A DNA stretch of 64,000 nucleotides from Streptomyces sp. CB02056. Its GTDB lineage: Bacteria; Actinomycetota; Actinomycetes; Streptomycetales; Streptomycetaceae. Numbering within the stretch: position 1 is the first letter of the stretch; each line of letters opens with the position of its first letter. The translations under genes and the position numbers were made by a program. The notes beneath the pieces were generated by a model, which ran no database searches, was not told the origin of the DNA, and was given only the letters and a program-made list of their open reading frames with translations. The DNA lies in contig NZ_LIPD01000018.1 in assembly GCF_001905545.1 (NCBI RefSeq), positions 1-64,000 on the forward strand. The letters run 5' to 3'. Shown here piece after piece: positions 53,173 through 63,274 of the stretch.

Positions 53173-54078
53173 CTACAGGGCGCGGCGGCGGGCCTGGACC
53201 AGCAGGGCGGCGAGCAGCAGGAGCCCCGCGGGGGCCGCGACCGCGGCGAGCAGCGCCGGATCGGTCAGCGCCGCGCTCCCGGCCACCGCCTCGTGCGCAC
53301 CGCCGTACACCCAGCCGTAGGCCCACTCGATCCCGGACTGGAACGGCAGCAGCTCGGCCGCCCGGGTCGGCCACGGCCTGCCGGTGTGACGCAGCAGCAG
53401 GGCGACGCCGGACTCCAGCAGCGGCGGCAGCGCGCACAGCAACAGCACCCCGGCCGCGGCGCTGCGGGTCAGCGAGGCCGTCAGCACCCCGGTCCAGGCC
53501 GCCACCACGGTGAGCAGGACGAAGGCCAGCAGGGCGGCGGGCACCCCGTGACCGGCCGTCAGGCCGAGCGGGGAGAACACGCCCGGCAGGTCGGACAGCC
53601 CGGACAGCCCGGCGCCGGTCACCGCCGCGGACACCCGGTCCGACAGCGCGGCCGGGTCCGCCCAGGCCGCCACGGTGACGCCGTCCGGCAGCGCGAGGTG
53701 CACGGCCAGCGTGTCGAGCAGCAGGGTGGCCAGCGCCAACAGGGCCGCCACCGGCCCGATCACCAGCAGCTTGGCCAGCAGCAGTCGCACCCGGCGCGGG
53801 TACGACACCTGCGAGGCCGGCAGCCCCGGGTGGCGCACCTCGTGCCCGTACGAGAGCGCGCCCAGCACCCCGGCGCCGAGCGCCGCGAAGGGCAGCGGGA
53901 CCAACGGGACGGCGGCGGTCAGCAGCCGCACCCCGGCCGGGGCGGCCAGTGGACCGTCCGGGGACTGGTCCGCCAGGACGGCGGCCACGACGGCGTCGCC
54001 GAGCAGCACGGCGGCGAGCAGCAGCCAGGTGGAACGCAGGCCGCGCAGGCGGCGCAGCTCGTAGGCCAGGACACGCAC
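53173..54078 (-). CDS. ABC-2-like transporter permease
   Basis: A 301-residue integral membrane protein with about six hydrophobic segments. The first (STWLLLAAVLLGDAVVAAVL) follows the basic MRVLAYELRRLRGLR. SYGHEVRHPGLPASQVSYPR lies between helices 2 and 3, as in ABC-2 type permeases. The C-terminus ends with LLAAVAAPAGLLLLAALLVQ and a basic tail. It starts at GTG 54076-54078, three bases after the stop of the degenerate ATPase gene, so the two form one unit. The substrate is unknown. Confidence 0.85.
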   Translation of the reverse strand: MRVLAYELRRLRGLRSTWLLLAAVLLGDAVVAAVLADQSPDGPLAAPAGVRLLTAAVPLVPLPFAALGAGVLGALSYGHEVRHPGLPASQVSYPRRVRLLLAKLLVIGPVAALLALATLLLDTLAVHLALPDGVTVAAWADPAALSDRVSAAVTGAGLSGLSDLPGVFSPLGLTAGHGVPAALLAFVLLTVVAAWTGVLTASLTRSAAAGVLLLCALPPLLESGVALLLRHTGRPWPTRAAELLPFQSGIEWAYGWVYGGAHEAVAGSAALTDPALLAAVAAPAGLLLLAALLVQARRRAL

Positions 54079-54081
54079 GGT

Positions 54082-55698
54082 TCACTCGCTCCGGTGGTCG
54101 TCGGGGGTGGCGGGGGCAGGGGCTGCGGGGATGGCGGGGGCCGTGGGGGCGGCGGGGGGCTGGGCGGTGGAGACCCGGACGACGCTCGTGCCCGAGACGG
54201 GGCGACGGAGGCGGACGGTGTCGTCGGTGAGCAGGTCGTCGGCGCTCACCCGGCGGCCCGGCGGCCGGACCCGGGCGGACGGCTGCGGCAGGGCCGGGGC
54301 CGGGTCGTCGCGGAAGAGCCGGTCGACGGCGACGGTGGGCGCGGGGGCGGGCTTGGCGGGGGCGTCGGACCCGGCCTCCGCGGTCGGCTCCGGCCGACGG
54401 CCGACGGGCCCGGGGCGGCGGCCCGCCGAACCGAGGACGGGGAGCGCGGCGGCGATTGCCACGGCGGGCAGGGCGCGGGTGGGCAGGGAGCCGTCCTCCC
54501 GGCGGCGGGGGGCGTTGCGCTTCGGGGCGGTGGCGGCACGGGGGACGGGGGCGGAGGCTTCGGGGACGGAGGCTTCGGGGGCGGAGACGGTGGCCGGTTC
54601 GGCCGGAGTCGTCACGGCTCCGACCGGGGTGGGCTCGGCGGCCGGTTCGGGGATCCGCTCCGCGGCCGACTGCGGGCCTGACTCTGACTTCGGTTCCAGG
54701 TTCGGTGCCGGGTCCGGTTCCGGGTTCGGTTGCTCGGCCGGCTCCGGGCTCGGCCCCGCCCCGGGTTCCGGGTGGAGGCGGAGGTGGCCGGAGCGGCCCG
54801 AGCCGGCCGGCAGGACGACCCGCGGCGCCGGCTGCTCGACCACCCGGTCCGCCAACTCGTGCAACAGGATCCCGTGGCGGTAGGCGAGTTCGCCGATCTC
54901 GGTGCGGTCGATGCCGGCCACCGCGAGGCCCACGCTGCCGTCCCGTCGGACGTCCGCGCCCTGGCTGACCAGCAGGTCCGCCAGCCGCGCCATCTGCGGC
55001 CCCCGGACGGCCACTTCGGGGCTGAGCCTGGTCCGCCGGAACTCCGCGACCGGCTGGTCGGCCACCAGTCGACCGCGGTCCAGGGTGACCACCCGGTCCG
55101 CGAGCTGCGAGGCCTCCTGCGGCGTGCGGGTGGTCACCAGGACCGTTCCGCCGGCGGCCCCGAAGGAGCGCAGGAAGGAGTGGAACCACTCGACGTTGCG
55201 CGGTGACAGACCGTCGGCGGGCCCGTCCAGCAGCAGCGCGCCGGGGTCGCCGAGCAGGGCGGCGGCCAGGGCCAGGCGGCGGTGCATGCCGGGCGAGAAG
55301 GTGCGCAGCCGCTGCCCGGCGACGGCGGCCAGCCGGGTCTGCTCCAGCAGTTCGTCGGCCCGCCGGGCCGGGACGCCGACGGCCGCGGCGAGCATCCGCA
55401 GGTGGCTGCGCGCCTTGCGGCCCGGATGTCCGGCCACCGCGGCCTCCCCGGTGCCGGGCAGCAGCACCCCCACCTCGCGCTCGGGGTGGCGCAGCCGACG
55501 GTAGCGGCGGCCGTCGAAGAGCGTGACACCCTGGCCGCGTTCGAGTTCGAGCATCAGCCGCAGGGCGGTGGACTTGCCCGCCCCCTCGGCGCCGAGCAGC
55601 GCGGTCACCGTGCCGGGCCGGGCATCGAAGGTCAGGTCGAGCACTGCGGGCGGAGCGCCCTTGCGGTAGACCTTGGTCAGTCCGGTGATCTGGATCAT
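54082..55698 (-). CDS. Degenerate ABC ATPase with long Pro/Glu/Ala-rich tail
   Basis: A 538-residue protein. Residues 1-310 are an ABC nucleotide-binding domain of the NatA/BcrA-like group. Walker A is intact (LLGAEGAGKST, 35-44). The signature is TFSPGMHRRLALA. Walker B reads ALLLDGPADGLSP: the catalytic Glu is Gly159 and the D-loop Asp is Ser165. The switch His is replaced (TVLVTTRTPQEA, Arg). ATP binding is likely but hydrolysis doubtful. Residues from about 320 to the end are low-complexity Pro/Glu/Ala with charged blocks, ending near LTDDTVRLRRPVSG. The start is ATG 55696-55698. It precedes the permease gene by three bases. Confidence 0.88.
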   Translation of the reverse strand: MIQITGLTKVYRKGAPPAVLDLTFDARPGTVTALLGAEGAGKSTALRLMLELERGQGVTLFDGRRYRRLRHPEREVGVLLPGTGEAAVAGHPGRKARSHLRMLAAAVGVPARRADELLEQTRLAAVAGQRLRTFSPGMHRRLALAAALLGDPGALLLDGPADGLSPRNVEWFHSFLRSFGAAGGTVLVTTRTPQEASQLADRVVTLDRGRLVADQPVAEFRRTRLSPEVAVRGPQMARLADLLVSQGADVRRDGSVGLAVAGIDRTEIGELAYRHGILLHELADRVVEQPAPRVVLPAGSGRSGHLRLHPEPGAGPSPEPAEQPNPEPDPAPNLEPKSESGPQSAAERIPEPAAEPTPVGAVTTPAEPATVSAPEASVPEASAPVPRAATAPKRNAPRRREDGSLPTRALPAVAIAAALPVLGSAGRRPGPVGRRPEPTAEAGSDAPAKPAPAPTVAVDRLFRDDPAPALPQPSARVRPPGRRVSADDLLTDDTVRLRRPVSGTSVVRVSTAQPPAAPTAPAIPAAPAPATPDDHRSE

Positions 55699-56035
55699 CG
55701 CTGGCTGCTCCCGTGCCCTCGGCCGAGCTGTTCGACGCGGAGCACCCCTGACGGGCGGGCATGCACCCGCGCGGCTCCGCGCCAGCACATTAGGGGGCGG
55801 CGACGGCTATTCCGGGCATTACGGGAACGGCACGGGCCCGCCGGCTGCCCACCTCACCCGATCAGGGGACAATCCGATCCTGCGATTCACGGTCGACCGG
55901 TCCGTTCCGGGTCCCGGCGGAGTCGGTTGCTTCGGTGACTTCGGCAGCTCCGGTGGCCTCGGTGGTGCCGGTGGTGTCGGCAGCTTCGGTGGTGCCGGAC
56001 GGGCGGGGCTCCGTGTCCGATGAGGGGTGCGGCTC
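55699..56035. other. Spacer with Gly-codon-like simple repeat
   Basis: No gene is supported. It carries the promoter side of the ABC ATPase gene and a degenerate repeat of GGTGCCGGTGG/TCGGCAGC units at about 55925-56000. Translated on the plus strand this would be Gly-rich and has no start signal. Confidence 0.5.
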
Positions 56036-56314
56036 CTACCGGGAAGGCCAGGGCGGTGGCGGGAGCTGCTCACCGCCGCACTCCGCGTGGAAGTCGTCGA
56101 CGGCGGCCTGGCCCTCGACCCCGATCTCGCCCAACCGCTCCCGCTCGGCGGCCAGCCGTTCCTCGACGGCGGCGATCGACTCGGGCGCCGCGTGCTCGGC
56201 CTGCAGCTCGGCCAGTTCCTTCTCCGTTGCGGTGGTGGTCCTGTCCAGGCTCCGGTAGTCCGCCGCCAGCCCCTCGATGAGGATTCGCTGGTTGGCGCAG
56301 TCCTTGATGGCCAT
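56036..56314 (-). CDS. Small coiled-coil protein
   Basis: A 92-residue protein I cannot name. From about residue 10 to 75 it is a single charged helix with heptad spacing (TATEKELAELQAEHAAPESI, AAVEERLAAERERLGEIGVE), likely a coiled coil. Two Cys are present (6 and 79), and a Pro-rich end (LPPPPWPSR) follows. The start is ATG 56312-56314 with GGGAG nine bases upstream. It is downstream of the Nudix/HTH gene on the same strand by about 200 bases. Structural role or protein binding is possible; no function is assigned. Confidence 0.6.
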   Translation of the reverse strand: MAIKDCANQRILIEGLAADYRSLDRTTTATEKELAELQAEHAAPESIAAVEERLAAERERLGEIGVEGQAAVDDFHAECGGEQLPPPPWPSR

Positions 56315-56521
56315 CGCGGGACTCCCTGGGCCGGAGGCCTCCGGCCCGGGCGGTCGGAGCGTCCACCGACACTCTGCGCCGACGCCCCCGGGTCCGCAGC
56401 CAGACCAGGCCATTCGGCTACCCGATGCCGCGCAACGGCGGGTCGGTACCGGGTCCGGGCGGACCTGGCGCAGGGCTTGGCGGAGGGCTGGGGACAGGAC
56501 CGGGCACAGGGCCCGCGGGGG

Positions 56522-57292
56522 TCAGGACTCCGGGCGGAGCATGGGCGGGTTGAGGACGGTCGCACCGCCGGCGGTGAACAGCTGGGCCGGGCGACCGCCC
56601 TGACGGGTCGTCGTGCCGCCCGAGGGCAGCAGGAAGCCGGGGGTACCGGTGACCTTGCGGTGGAAGTTCCGCGGGTCCAGCACCACGCCCCAGACCGCCT
56701 CGTAGACCCGGCGCAGCTCACCGACGGTGAACTCGGCCGGGCAGAAAGCGGTGGCGAGGGAGGAGTACTCGATCTTGGAGCGGGCGCGTTCCACACCGTC
56801 GGCGAGGATCAGGCCGTGGTCGAAGGCGAGCGGGACGCCGTCGGCCGGGTTCTCCCCGAGGAGTTCGCCGACCGGGGCCCAGCGGGCGCCGCTGGCGTCG
56901 CCGCCGGCCCGGGGCGTCGGCAGGTCGGGGGCGAGCACCAGGTAGGCGACGCTGACCACGCGCATCCGGGGATCGCGCTGCGGGTGGCCGTAGGTGGCGA
57001 GCTGCTCGAGGTGGGCGCCGGCCGCACCGGGGCCGACCGCGTCCTGGCCGGGGGCGGTGTGGGCGCGCAGGCCGGTCTCCTCGGCCAGCTCACGGGAGGC
57101 GGCCTCGGCCAGGCCCTCGTCCGGGCGGACGAAGCCGCCGGGCAGCGCCCAGTACCCCTGGAACGGCGGCTCGCCTCGTCTGACCAGCAGGGCGCAGAGC
57201 GAGTGGTCGCGCACCGTCAGCACCACGAGGTCAACCGTGACAGCGAACGGGGGGAAGGCCGACGGATCGTAGCGCGACATGGCGACGATCAT
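56522..57292 (-). CDS. Nudix hydrolase with C-terminal winged helix (NrtR-like)
   Basis: A 256-residue protein. The Nudix box is complete: [20 protein letters not shown] followed by ETGL. The second half (about 165-240) is a winged-helix-like domain ([35 protein letters not shown]), the arrangement of NrtR regulators of NAD metabolism, whose Nudix domain binds ADP-ribose. An intact box leaves hydrolysis possible. The start is ATG 57290-57292; the in-frame ATG 57280 is the alternative. TCGTC-TCTCT-GACGA at 57295-57309, just upstream, may be its own operator. Confidence 0.88.
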   Translation of the reverse strand: MIVAMSRYDPSAFPPFAVTVDLVVLTVRDHSLCALLVRRGEPPFQGYWALPGGFVRPDEGLAEAASRELAEETGLRAHTAPGQDAVGPGAAGAHLEQLATYGHPQRDPRMRVVSVAYLVLAPDLPTPRAGGDASGARWAPVGELLGENPADGVPLAFDHGLILADGVERARSKIEYSSLATAFCPAEFTVGELRRVYEAVWGVVLDPRNFHRKVTGTPGFLLPSGGTTTRQGGRPAQLFTAGGATVLNPPMLRPES

Positions 57293-57471
57293 AGTCGTCT
57301 CTCTGACGATAAGCACAGGCCCGTGCGTGGCCGCTCCTGGCCGGTGGCCCCCGCCCGGCCCGGCGCGGTTCGTGTACGGGCCGGGCGGGGCCGGGAGCGG
57401 ACGGGACCGGTGCCGGTGACCCGGTGTCACCGACACCGGGCCCGGACGGGCGGTGGCGGGCGGCGGCGGGC

Positions 57472-59607
57472 TCAGCGGGCGACGAGTTGCAGGTCCTCGG
57501 ACGCCTCCTCCACCATCGCCACGCCGATCCGGCTCACCCGGACGGAGAAGGGCTCGCCCGCCACCCGCAGACCGGTCAGTTCCAGCTCGCCGAGCGGTGC
57601 GGTGCTGGCCGGGCGGACCAGCACCCGGCCGCCCGGGACGTCGGGCCGGACCCCGGCGAGGGCGAACACCGCGTGCACGGCACCGGCCGCGGAGACCGCC
57701 GCCGGGCGGCAGGCGGCCGGGTGCGGCACCGGCGGGCAGCCGGGGGTGCGCTGCTCCCCCGCGTACATCTCCGGCAGGCGCCCCTCGAAGTGGGCGCTCG
57801 CGGCGAGCAGGCCCTCCAGCAGGGTGCCGGCCTCGTTCTCGTGACCGGCCTCGGCCAGTCCGGCGACCGCCAGCGCCGTCTCATGGACCCGCACCGCACC
57901 GCCGCGGTGGCCCAGCGGGTTGAAGCGGAGGGACTTGGCGCTCAGGGTGCGCAGGCCCCAGCCGCTGTCCAGCTCCGGCGCGACCAGGCGCTGGGCGAGC
58001 AGCCGGGTCTGCTCGCGGTCCAGCAGGCTCTCGTTCCGGCCACCGTCGACGGCGAGCCCGGTGTCCAGCAGGTGCACCAGGGAGGAGGCGACGGCGGGCA
58101 GCGGCTGGCCGCCCGGCGCCAGCCCGGCCGCGGGGCGGCCGCCGGAGAGGTCGTCGACCCAGAACCGCTCGCGGAAGCGCCGGCGCAGCCCGGCGGCCCA
58201 GCCGCGCCAGTCCTCGGCGTCCGGTCGACCGAAGGCCTCCAGCAGCTCGGCCCCGTGCAGGGCGGCGCGGTGGGCCTGCGCCTGGACCTCGGCGCGGGCG
58301 GCGACCGGGTGGGCGGAGCGCTCCTCTGCCGGGCGACTCAGGTCGGTGACGAAGCCGTCGACCAGACCCTCCCGCAGGGCGGCCAGGGCCCGCTCGGCGG
58401 TCGGCAGCAGCTCGGCGACCTCCGCCGGGGGCAGGCCCCAGCGCCAGGCCTCGGCCAGCACGGTGACGAACAGCAGGGTGGCCTCGGTGGCCGTGCAGGT
58501 GGGTGGCAGCTCGGGACCGCCGTGGCGCAGGGCGCCGGGCAGCAGGCCCTCGGTGCGGCCCGGGGCGGGGGCGAGCTGCTGGCGGCGGGCCAGCGCCCGG
58601 AGGGTGCCGGCCGCCAGCCGGGTGCCGAGCGGCAGGGTCAGCCGGGCGGCCCAGAGCGCGTCGGCCGGGGCGAGGCCGAAGCGCCAGGGCGCTCCGGAGG
58701 CCGGGTAGAGGTCGGTCGGGCGGTCCGGGTCGGCGAACAGCAGCCCGCCGAGGGCGTCCAGCGAGCGGGAGACCAGTGGGGCGGCCCGGGTGTCGTCGCT
58801 GCGGACCTCCGGCTCGGACCAGGGCAGTGGTGCGCCGGTGCCGCGGCCGCCCGGCGGGCGCGGGCCGCCGGCGGCGGTCTCCAGCTCGGTGTGCAGCTCG
58901 ACCGACCAGCGGGCGCCCGGCTGGACCTCCAGGTCCCAGCGGAGCACGCCGGCGCCGGCCAGGACGGCGTGCGGGGAGGGCTGGGCGCTGACGACGGCGC
59001 TGTGCACCGGGCCCGTCCAGCGCAGTCCGGCGGACTGCACCTGCCCCGGCAGGTCGGGCTGGCGGTGCCCGGCCGCGATCTCGGCGACCGGGCCGAGGTC
59101 GGTGCCGAGGGCTATCTCCAGTGGCAGCCGGGCGGGCCGGGGACCGGTGTTGCGCACGACCACGGTCTCCACGCCGTCCGCGTGCCGCAGCCGCTCGACG
59201 GTGAGTGCCGGATCCGGGTCGAGGTCGCCGGGGATGCGGACGGCGCCGAGGAAGCGGGCCTGGGCGGTGCTGGTCAGGGTGCCCTGGAGCGGCAGCGGCT
59301 CCATGCCGCCCAGCCGCAGCTCCATCCGGGCGAGCACCCGGACGCCGTTGCGGTAGAAGCCGTGCAGGCCGTGGCCGCGCAGCTGGCCGTCGGGGCCGGA
59401 GGCGGCCATCGCCGGGGCGTTGACGCAGATCACCGCATGGTGGACGGCGGGCGGCTGCGGCCGCGGCGGGGCCGCGGCTCGGCCCGGGCCGAGCGGTGCG
59501 CCCGCGGGCCCGGCTGCCGGGGCCTGGTCGTGGCGGCCCACCGGCCTGGGCGGCGCGCCGACCACGCTCTCGGCCGGCATGGCCTGTGGTGGCCTCATGG
59601 CGGTCAC
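57472..59607 (-). CDS. Glycogen-debranching-type amylo-alpha-1,6-glucosidase
   Basis: A 711-residue protein with the N-terminal glycogen-debranching domain (about 55-330; [20 protein letters not shown] and [20 protein letters not shown] are typical) and a C-terminal (alpha/alpha)6-type glucosidase domain. The latter has [40 protein letters not shown] and [20 protein letters not shown]. It should cleave alpha-1,6 bonds or act on glucans or related sugars. The first 50 residues are Pro/Ala-rich. GTG 59605-59607 is the start because GGGGAGGAG lies six bases upstream; ATG 59598 is the alternative. Confidence 0.88.
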   Translation of the reverse strand: MTAMRPPQAMPAESVVGAPPRPVGRHDQAPAAGPAGAPLGPGRAAAPPRPQPPAVHHAVICVNAPAMAASGPDGQLRGHGLHGFYRNGVRVLARMELRLGGMEPLPLQGTLTSTAQARFLGAVRIPGDLDPDPALTVERLRHADGVETVVVRNTGPRPARLPLEIALGTDLGPVAEIAAGHRQPDLPGQVQSAGLRWTGPVHSAVVSAQPSPHAVLAGAGVLRWDLEVQPGARWSVELHTELETAAGGPRPPGGRGTGAPLPWSEPEVRSDDTRAAPLVSRSLDALGGLLFADPDRPTDLYPASGAPWRFGLAPADALWAARLTLPLGTRLAAGTLRALARRQQLAPAPGRTEGLLPGALRHGGPELPPTCTATEATLLFVTVLAEAWRWGLPPAEVAELLPTAERALAALREGLVDGFVTDLSRPAEERSAHPVAARAEVQAQAHRAALHGAELLEAFGRPDAEDWRGWAAGLRRRFRERFWVDDLSGGRPAAGLAPGGQPLPAVASSLVHLLDTGLAVDGGRNESLLDREQTRLLAQRLVAPELDSGWGLRTLSAKSLRFNPLGHRGGAVRVHETALAVAGLAEAGHENEAGTLLEGLLAASAHFEGRLPEMYAGEQRTPGCPPVPHPAACRPAAVSAAGAVHAVFALAGVRPDVPGGRVLVRPASTAPLGELELTGLRVAGEPFSVRVSRIGVAMVEEASEDLQLVAR

Positions 59608-60360
59608 CGGACTCTCCTCCCCTCGGCGGTCCGGTGGCCGGGTCAGGCCGGTGGGCCGCGAGCATGCTCGATCGCGTGCTGATGATGCCGGGCCGGCGGG
59701 GCCGTCCCGTCGGCGGGTGTGCCGTTTCTGGCCGTACCCGGTGACGGGTCGTGCCATGCGGTGCTCGGTACCGGGCCGGTACCGGCGCGCCGCGCCTTCG
59801 TTCCCGGGGCCCCTCGCCGTGGCCCGGCACGCCGTCAGGTCCGGCGGCCCGGTCGGCCGGTGACGCCCTTCCCCCGCGGCCCGCACCCGCCGTGACGCTC
59901 GGCCCCCTGGTGGCCACCGGTCATGGTGCCGCACGCGGCCGCCGACGGCTGCCGGTGTCCGGGCGCTCGGGTCCGCACCGCCCGGTGATCGGCCCGCCCG
60001 AACCGGGCGGAGACCCCCGGAGTGAACGCCGCGCACCGCCACCAGGTCACGCCCCGCCGCTGCGCCGCTGGTCGGGACGGTTCTGCCAGGCGGCCGTACA
60101 GCTTCTGTCGGAACGTCACCGGGGCCTCCGCGCGGGCGCGTCACCGTCCGCGATCCGGGGCCGGCACTCGTCTTGCGGGCCTCCGTCGGGCCCGCTCGGG
60201 GCGGTCGTCGGCCGGGGTCGGCCGACCGGTCGGACGGACGGGGCGGTCGAACCGGTGCTCGACCGCCGCCAGGATACGGTGCGGGGGTCGCGGCCCCCGC
60301 ACCCGGTGACCCCGTGAACCGCGACGCCATCGCTGTGACCAGCAGAGACCGAGGAGTTGC
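59608..60360. other. Divergent region debranching enzyme / proline iminopeptidase
   Basis: Very GC-rich, 753 bases without a supported gene. A 9-bp inverted repeat CCGCCCGGT/ACCGGGCGG lies at 59978-60010. AGGATACGGT near 60270 could be a -10 for the peptidase gene. Nothing else recognisable was found. Confidence 0.5.
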
Positions 60361-61674
60361 ATGTCCACCATCAGCCGGCTGCCCGGGATTGTCACGACCG
60401 ACCACGTGTTCCAGCTGCCGCTCGACCACGCCGCCCCGCAGGGCGAGCAGATCGAGGTGTACGCCCGCGAGGTGGTCGCCGCAGGCCGCGAGCGGGCCGA
60501 CCTGCCCTGGCTGGTCTACCTCCAGGGCGGGCCGGGCGGCAAGGCCGCCCGGCCGCTCGGCCGGGACTCCTGGCTGGAGCGCGCCCTGGACGACTACCGG
60601 GTGCTCCTGCTCGACCAGCGCGGCACCGGGCGGTCCACCCCCGCGACCCGGCAGACCCTCGCCCGGCGCGGTGGTCCGCAGGAGCAGGCGGACTACCTGG
60701 CCCACTTCCGCGCGGACTCGATCGTCCGGGACGCCGAGCTGATCCGCGAGCGGCTGCTCGGCGCCGACCGGCGCTGGAGCGTGCTGGGCCAGAGCTTCGG
60801 CGGCTTCTGCACCCTCACCTACCTCTCCATCGCCCCCGAGGGCCTGACCGAGGCCTTCATCACTGGTGGCCTCTCCGGCCTCGGCAGCTCGGCCGACGAC
60901 GTCTACCGCGCCGCCTACCCGCGGGTGGTCGGCAAGAACGAGGGCCACTACGCCCGGTTCCCGCAGGACGTCCAGGCGGTGCGCCGGATCGCGGCCCACC
61001 TCGCCGACTCCCCCGCGACCCTGCCGGACGGCGGGCTGCTCACCGTCGAGGCGTTCCAGGCGCTCGGCATGCTGCTCGGCGGCGGCAACGGCTCCGGCAC
61101 GCTGCACTACCTGTTGGAGGAGGCCTGGGTGGAGGGCGCGGCCGGGGCCGAGCTCTCCGATACCTTCCTGGCCGGCGCCCAGGCCCAGCTCTCCTTCGCG
61201 GGCGGCCCGCTCTACGCGGTGCTGCACGAGTCGATCTACGGCCAGCGGTCGGTGGACCAGGGCGGCACCGCCTGGGCGGCCGAGCGGGTCCGCAAGGAGT
61301 TCCCGCAGTTCGACGCCCGGGCCGCGCTGGAGTCCGACGCGCCGGTGCTGTTCACCGGGGAGATGATCTACCCCTGGATGTTCGACACCGACCCGGCGCT
61401 GCGCCCGCTGAAGGAGACCGCGGACCTGCTCGCCGCCCGCACCGACTGGCCCGACCTGTACGACCGGGTGCGACTGGCCACCAACACCGTGCCGGTCGTG
61501 GCGGCCGTGTACCACGACGACATGTACGTGGACACCGCCGACTCGGTGGAGACCGCCCGCGCGGTGCGCGGCCTGCGGACCTGGATCACCAACGAGTGGG
61601 AGCACGACGGCCTTCGGATGAGCGGCGGCACGGTGCTGGACCGCCTGATCAAGATGGCGCACGGCGAGGCGTAG
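60361..61674 (+). CDS. Proline iminopeptidase-type alpha/beta hydrolase
   Basis: A 437-residue S33 family peptidase that removes N-terminal proline or similar residues. LVYLQGGPGGKAARPL forms the oxyanion side (HGGPG-like), DQRGTGRSTP is the strand-loop after it, and the nucleophile is Ser145 in SVLGQSFGGFCTLTYLS. The acid is probably in the VPVVAAVYHDDMYVD region, and the His near the C-terminus (EWEHDGLRMSGG). No signal peptide is visible, so it is cytoplasmic. The start is ATG 60361, with GAGACCGAGGAG upstream. It is convergent with the DUF4192 gene. Confidence 0.92.
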   Translation: MSTISRLPGIVTTDHVFQLPLDHAAPQGEQIEVYAREVVAAGRERADLPWLVYLQGGPGGKAARPLGRDSWLERALDDYRVLLLDQRGTGRSTPATRQTLARRGGPQEQADYLAHFRADSIVRDAELIRERLLGADRRWSVLGQSFGGFCTLTYLSIAPEGLTEAFITGGLSGLGSSADDVYRAAYPRVVGKNEGHYARFPQDVQAVRRIAAHLADSPATLPDGGLLTVEAFQALGMLLGGGNGSGTLHYLLEEAWVEGAAGAELSDTFLAGAQAQLSFAGGPLYAVLHESIYGQRSVDQGGTAWAAERVRKEFPQFDARAALESDAPVLFTGEMIYPWMFDTDPALRPLKETADLLAARTDWPDLYDRVRLATNTVPVVAAVYHDDMYVDTADSVETARAVRGLRTWITNEWEHDGLRMSGGTVLDRLIKMAHGEA

Positions 61675-61708
61675 CGACCCTCGGGCCGGCGCCGCGGCGC
61701 GGAGCGGC

Positions 61709-63274
61709 TCAGTGCGCACGGTGGCCTCCTCCCGCCGCCCGCCGGACGCCCCGGCAGCGGTGGTGGCCGGTCCGGGCGGCGGGCACGCAGGCCGCCGCCC
61801 GGCCGAGCCGCAGGCCCCGGGCGAACCGCTCCCCGGCCACCCTGGCGTGCCCGGGCGCCACGGCCCGTCCGGGCGCCGACAGCAGGGCGACCGCCCCGGC
61901 ACCACCGCCGTCCGGCTCCGGGCCTCCCGAGCCGTCCGGGGCGCCCTGACCCGGATCCGTCGGTACCGACGCCGTGGACGAGCCCTTCCGGCGACCGCCA
62001 CGCCGGTGCCGCCGCGCGCCGGCCGACCGCCCGTACCGCTCACCTGAGGGCTCGTCGGCGCCCGGGGCGGCGGGCCCGGGACCCGCGTCGTCGCGGAGGG
62101 GCGCCCCCTGGGCGGGCGGCGGCACCTCGGCGTTCGGCGCTCCGCCCGCCGGAGGCCGCGGTTCCTCGCCCGGGACCGTGGCGACCCCGGGCTCCTCGCG
62201 CCGCCGGCGCTGAGCCTCGACGGCGGCCAGCAGCCCCTGGGGCGTCATGCCGTCGTTGAGCGACTCGTAGAGCAGCTCGGCCAGCAGGTAGCCCGGGGCG
62301 AGCCGCAGGACGTGCCCGAGCACGACCCGGGCCGTCGCCGTGTCCCCGGCGACCCAGGACGTCCAGGCCAGCAGGGTGAGCGGGGCCACCGCACAGCCCT
62401 CGTACGGCGGCACGGCCCGCCGGGCGAGGAAGCGCCAGAGCCGCTCGGCCGGGGCCAGTTCGTCGGGCCTGGCGTACTCGACGCCGCGGTCCCGCACCAG
62501 GCGGTCCCGCAGGGCGAGCAGCAGCTGGGCCGTCCGGTCCGCGTCGAGTTCCCTGGCTCCGGCCCGGAACTCGGCGAAGGCCTGGTCGAGCAGGGCGAGG
62601 CGCTGCTCCCTGGCGAGGGCGTCCACGGCCTCGGCCCGGGCGAGCGCCTCGCGCTGGGCGGCGTCCGCCGGCGGACCGACCGGGTCCAGCCCGCCGATGA
62701 TGGCCTTGCGGCTGCCGCGCGGCACCAGGCCGGCCACCGTCGCGGCGGCGGCCGCCGGACCGGGCTCCGGGCTGCGCCGCACCGGATTGCCCGCCGCGTC
62801 GCAGCACCCGTCGCCGCGGCAGAGGAAGGACCACCAGCGGCCGTCCGAGACGCACAGCGCCTCCTTGACGGCCACGCCCCGGCGCCCGAAGGCCGCCCGG
62901 AGGGCCTCCGCCAGCGGCCGCAGCCCGTCCACCACCGGCGGGGCGTGGGCCGTACCGCGGTCCTGGCAGAGGTAGAGGAGCACCTGGAGCGGCCGGGCGC
63001 CGTGCCGCTCGGAGAGCGCGACCAGCAGGGCGGCCGTCTCCTCCGCCGCGGCCGGCCACTGCGCGGGCGACCGCGGCAGGTCCGCCCGGATCACCCCGCC
63101 CTGGTGCAGGCCGGGGCCGTGGAGCCCCACCGCGACGATGCTGTCGTCGGGGTAGAAGCCCAGGAAGTACGGAAGCAGCTCGGCCATGTCGGCCGGGCCG
63201 CGCATGACGACCTGCCGGTGGTCGGAGGCCGGTCCGAGGGACAGAATGACGTGTTCGTTGTTCATCGCGTTCAT
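61709..63274 (-). CDS. DUF4192 domain-containing protein
   Basis: A 521-residue actinobacterial DUF4192 protein, function unknown. The conserved N-terminal part (about 1-350) includes MRGPADMAELLPYFLGFYPD and DSIVAVGLHGPGLHQGGVIR, the helix-rich AQREALARAEAVDALAREQR, and LTLLAWTSWVAGDTATARVV, a TPR-like pair with RLAPGYLLAELLYESLNDGM. From about residue 355 on, the sequence is Pro/Gly/Arg-rich; the last 90 residues (Arg/Ala/Gly) look unlike the family and may include readthrough of low-complexity DNA. The start is ATG 63272-63274; ATG 63265 is also possible. No ribosome binding site is evident. Confidence 0.85.
   Translation of the reverse strand: MNAMNNEHVILSLGPASDHRQVVMRGPADMAELLPYFLGFYPDDSIVAVGLHGPGLHQGGVIRADLPRSPAQWPAAAEETAALLVALSERHGARPLQVLLYLCQDRGTAHAPPVVDGLRPLAEALRAAFGRRGVAVKEALCVSDGRWWSFLCRGDGCCDAAGNPVRRSPEPGPAAAAATVAGLVPRGSRKAIIGGLDPVGPPADAAQREALARAEAVDALAREQRLALLDQAFAEFRAGARELDADRTAQLLLALRDRLVRDRGVEYARPDELAPAERLWRFLARRAVPPYEGCAVAPLTLLAWTSWVAGDTATARVVLGHVLRLAPGYLLAELLYESLNDGMTPQGLLAAVEAQRRRREEPGVATVPGEEPRPPAGGAPNAEVPPPAQGAPLRDDAGPGPAAPGADEPSGERYGRSAGARRHRRGGRRKGSSTASVPTDPGQGAPDGSGGPEPDGGGAGAVALLSAPGRAVAPGHARVAGERFARGLRLGRAAACVPAARTGHHRCRGVRRAAGGGHRAH

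Noticed and set aside
57472-62043. A continuous minus-strand frame of about 1520 codons beyond the debranching enzyme
   Set aside because: The part upstream of GTG 59607 runs antisense through the proline iminopeptidase and lacks family features; the ribosome binding site supports the shorter gene.
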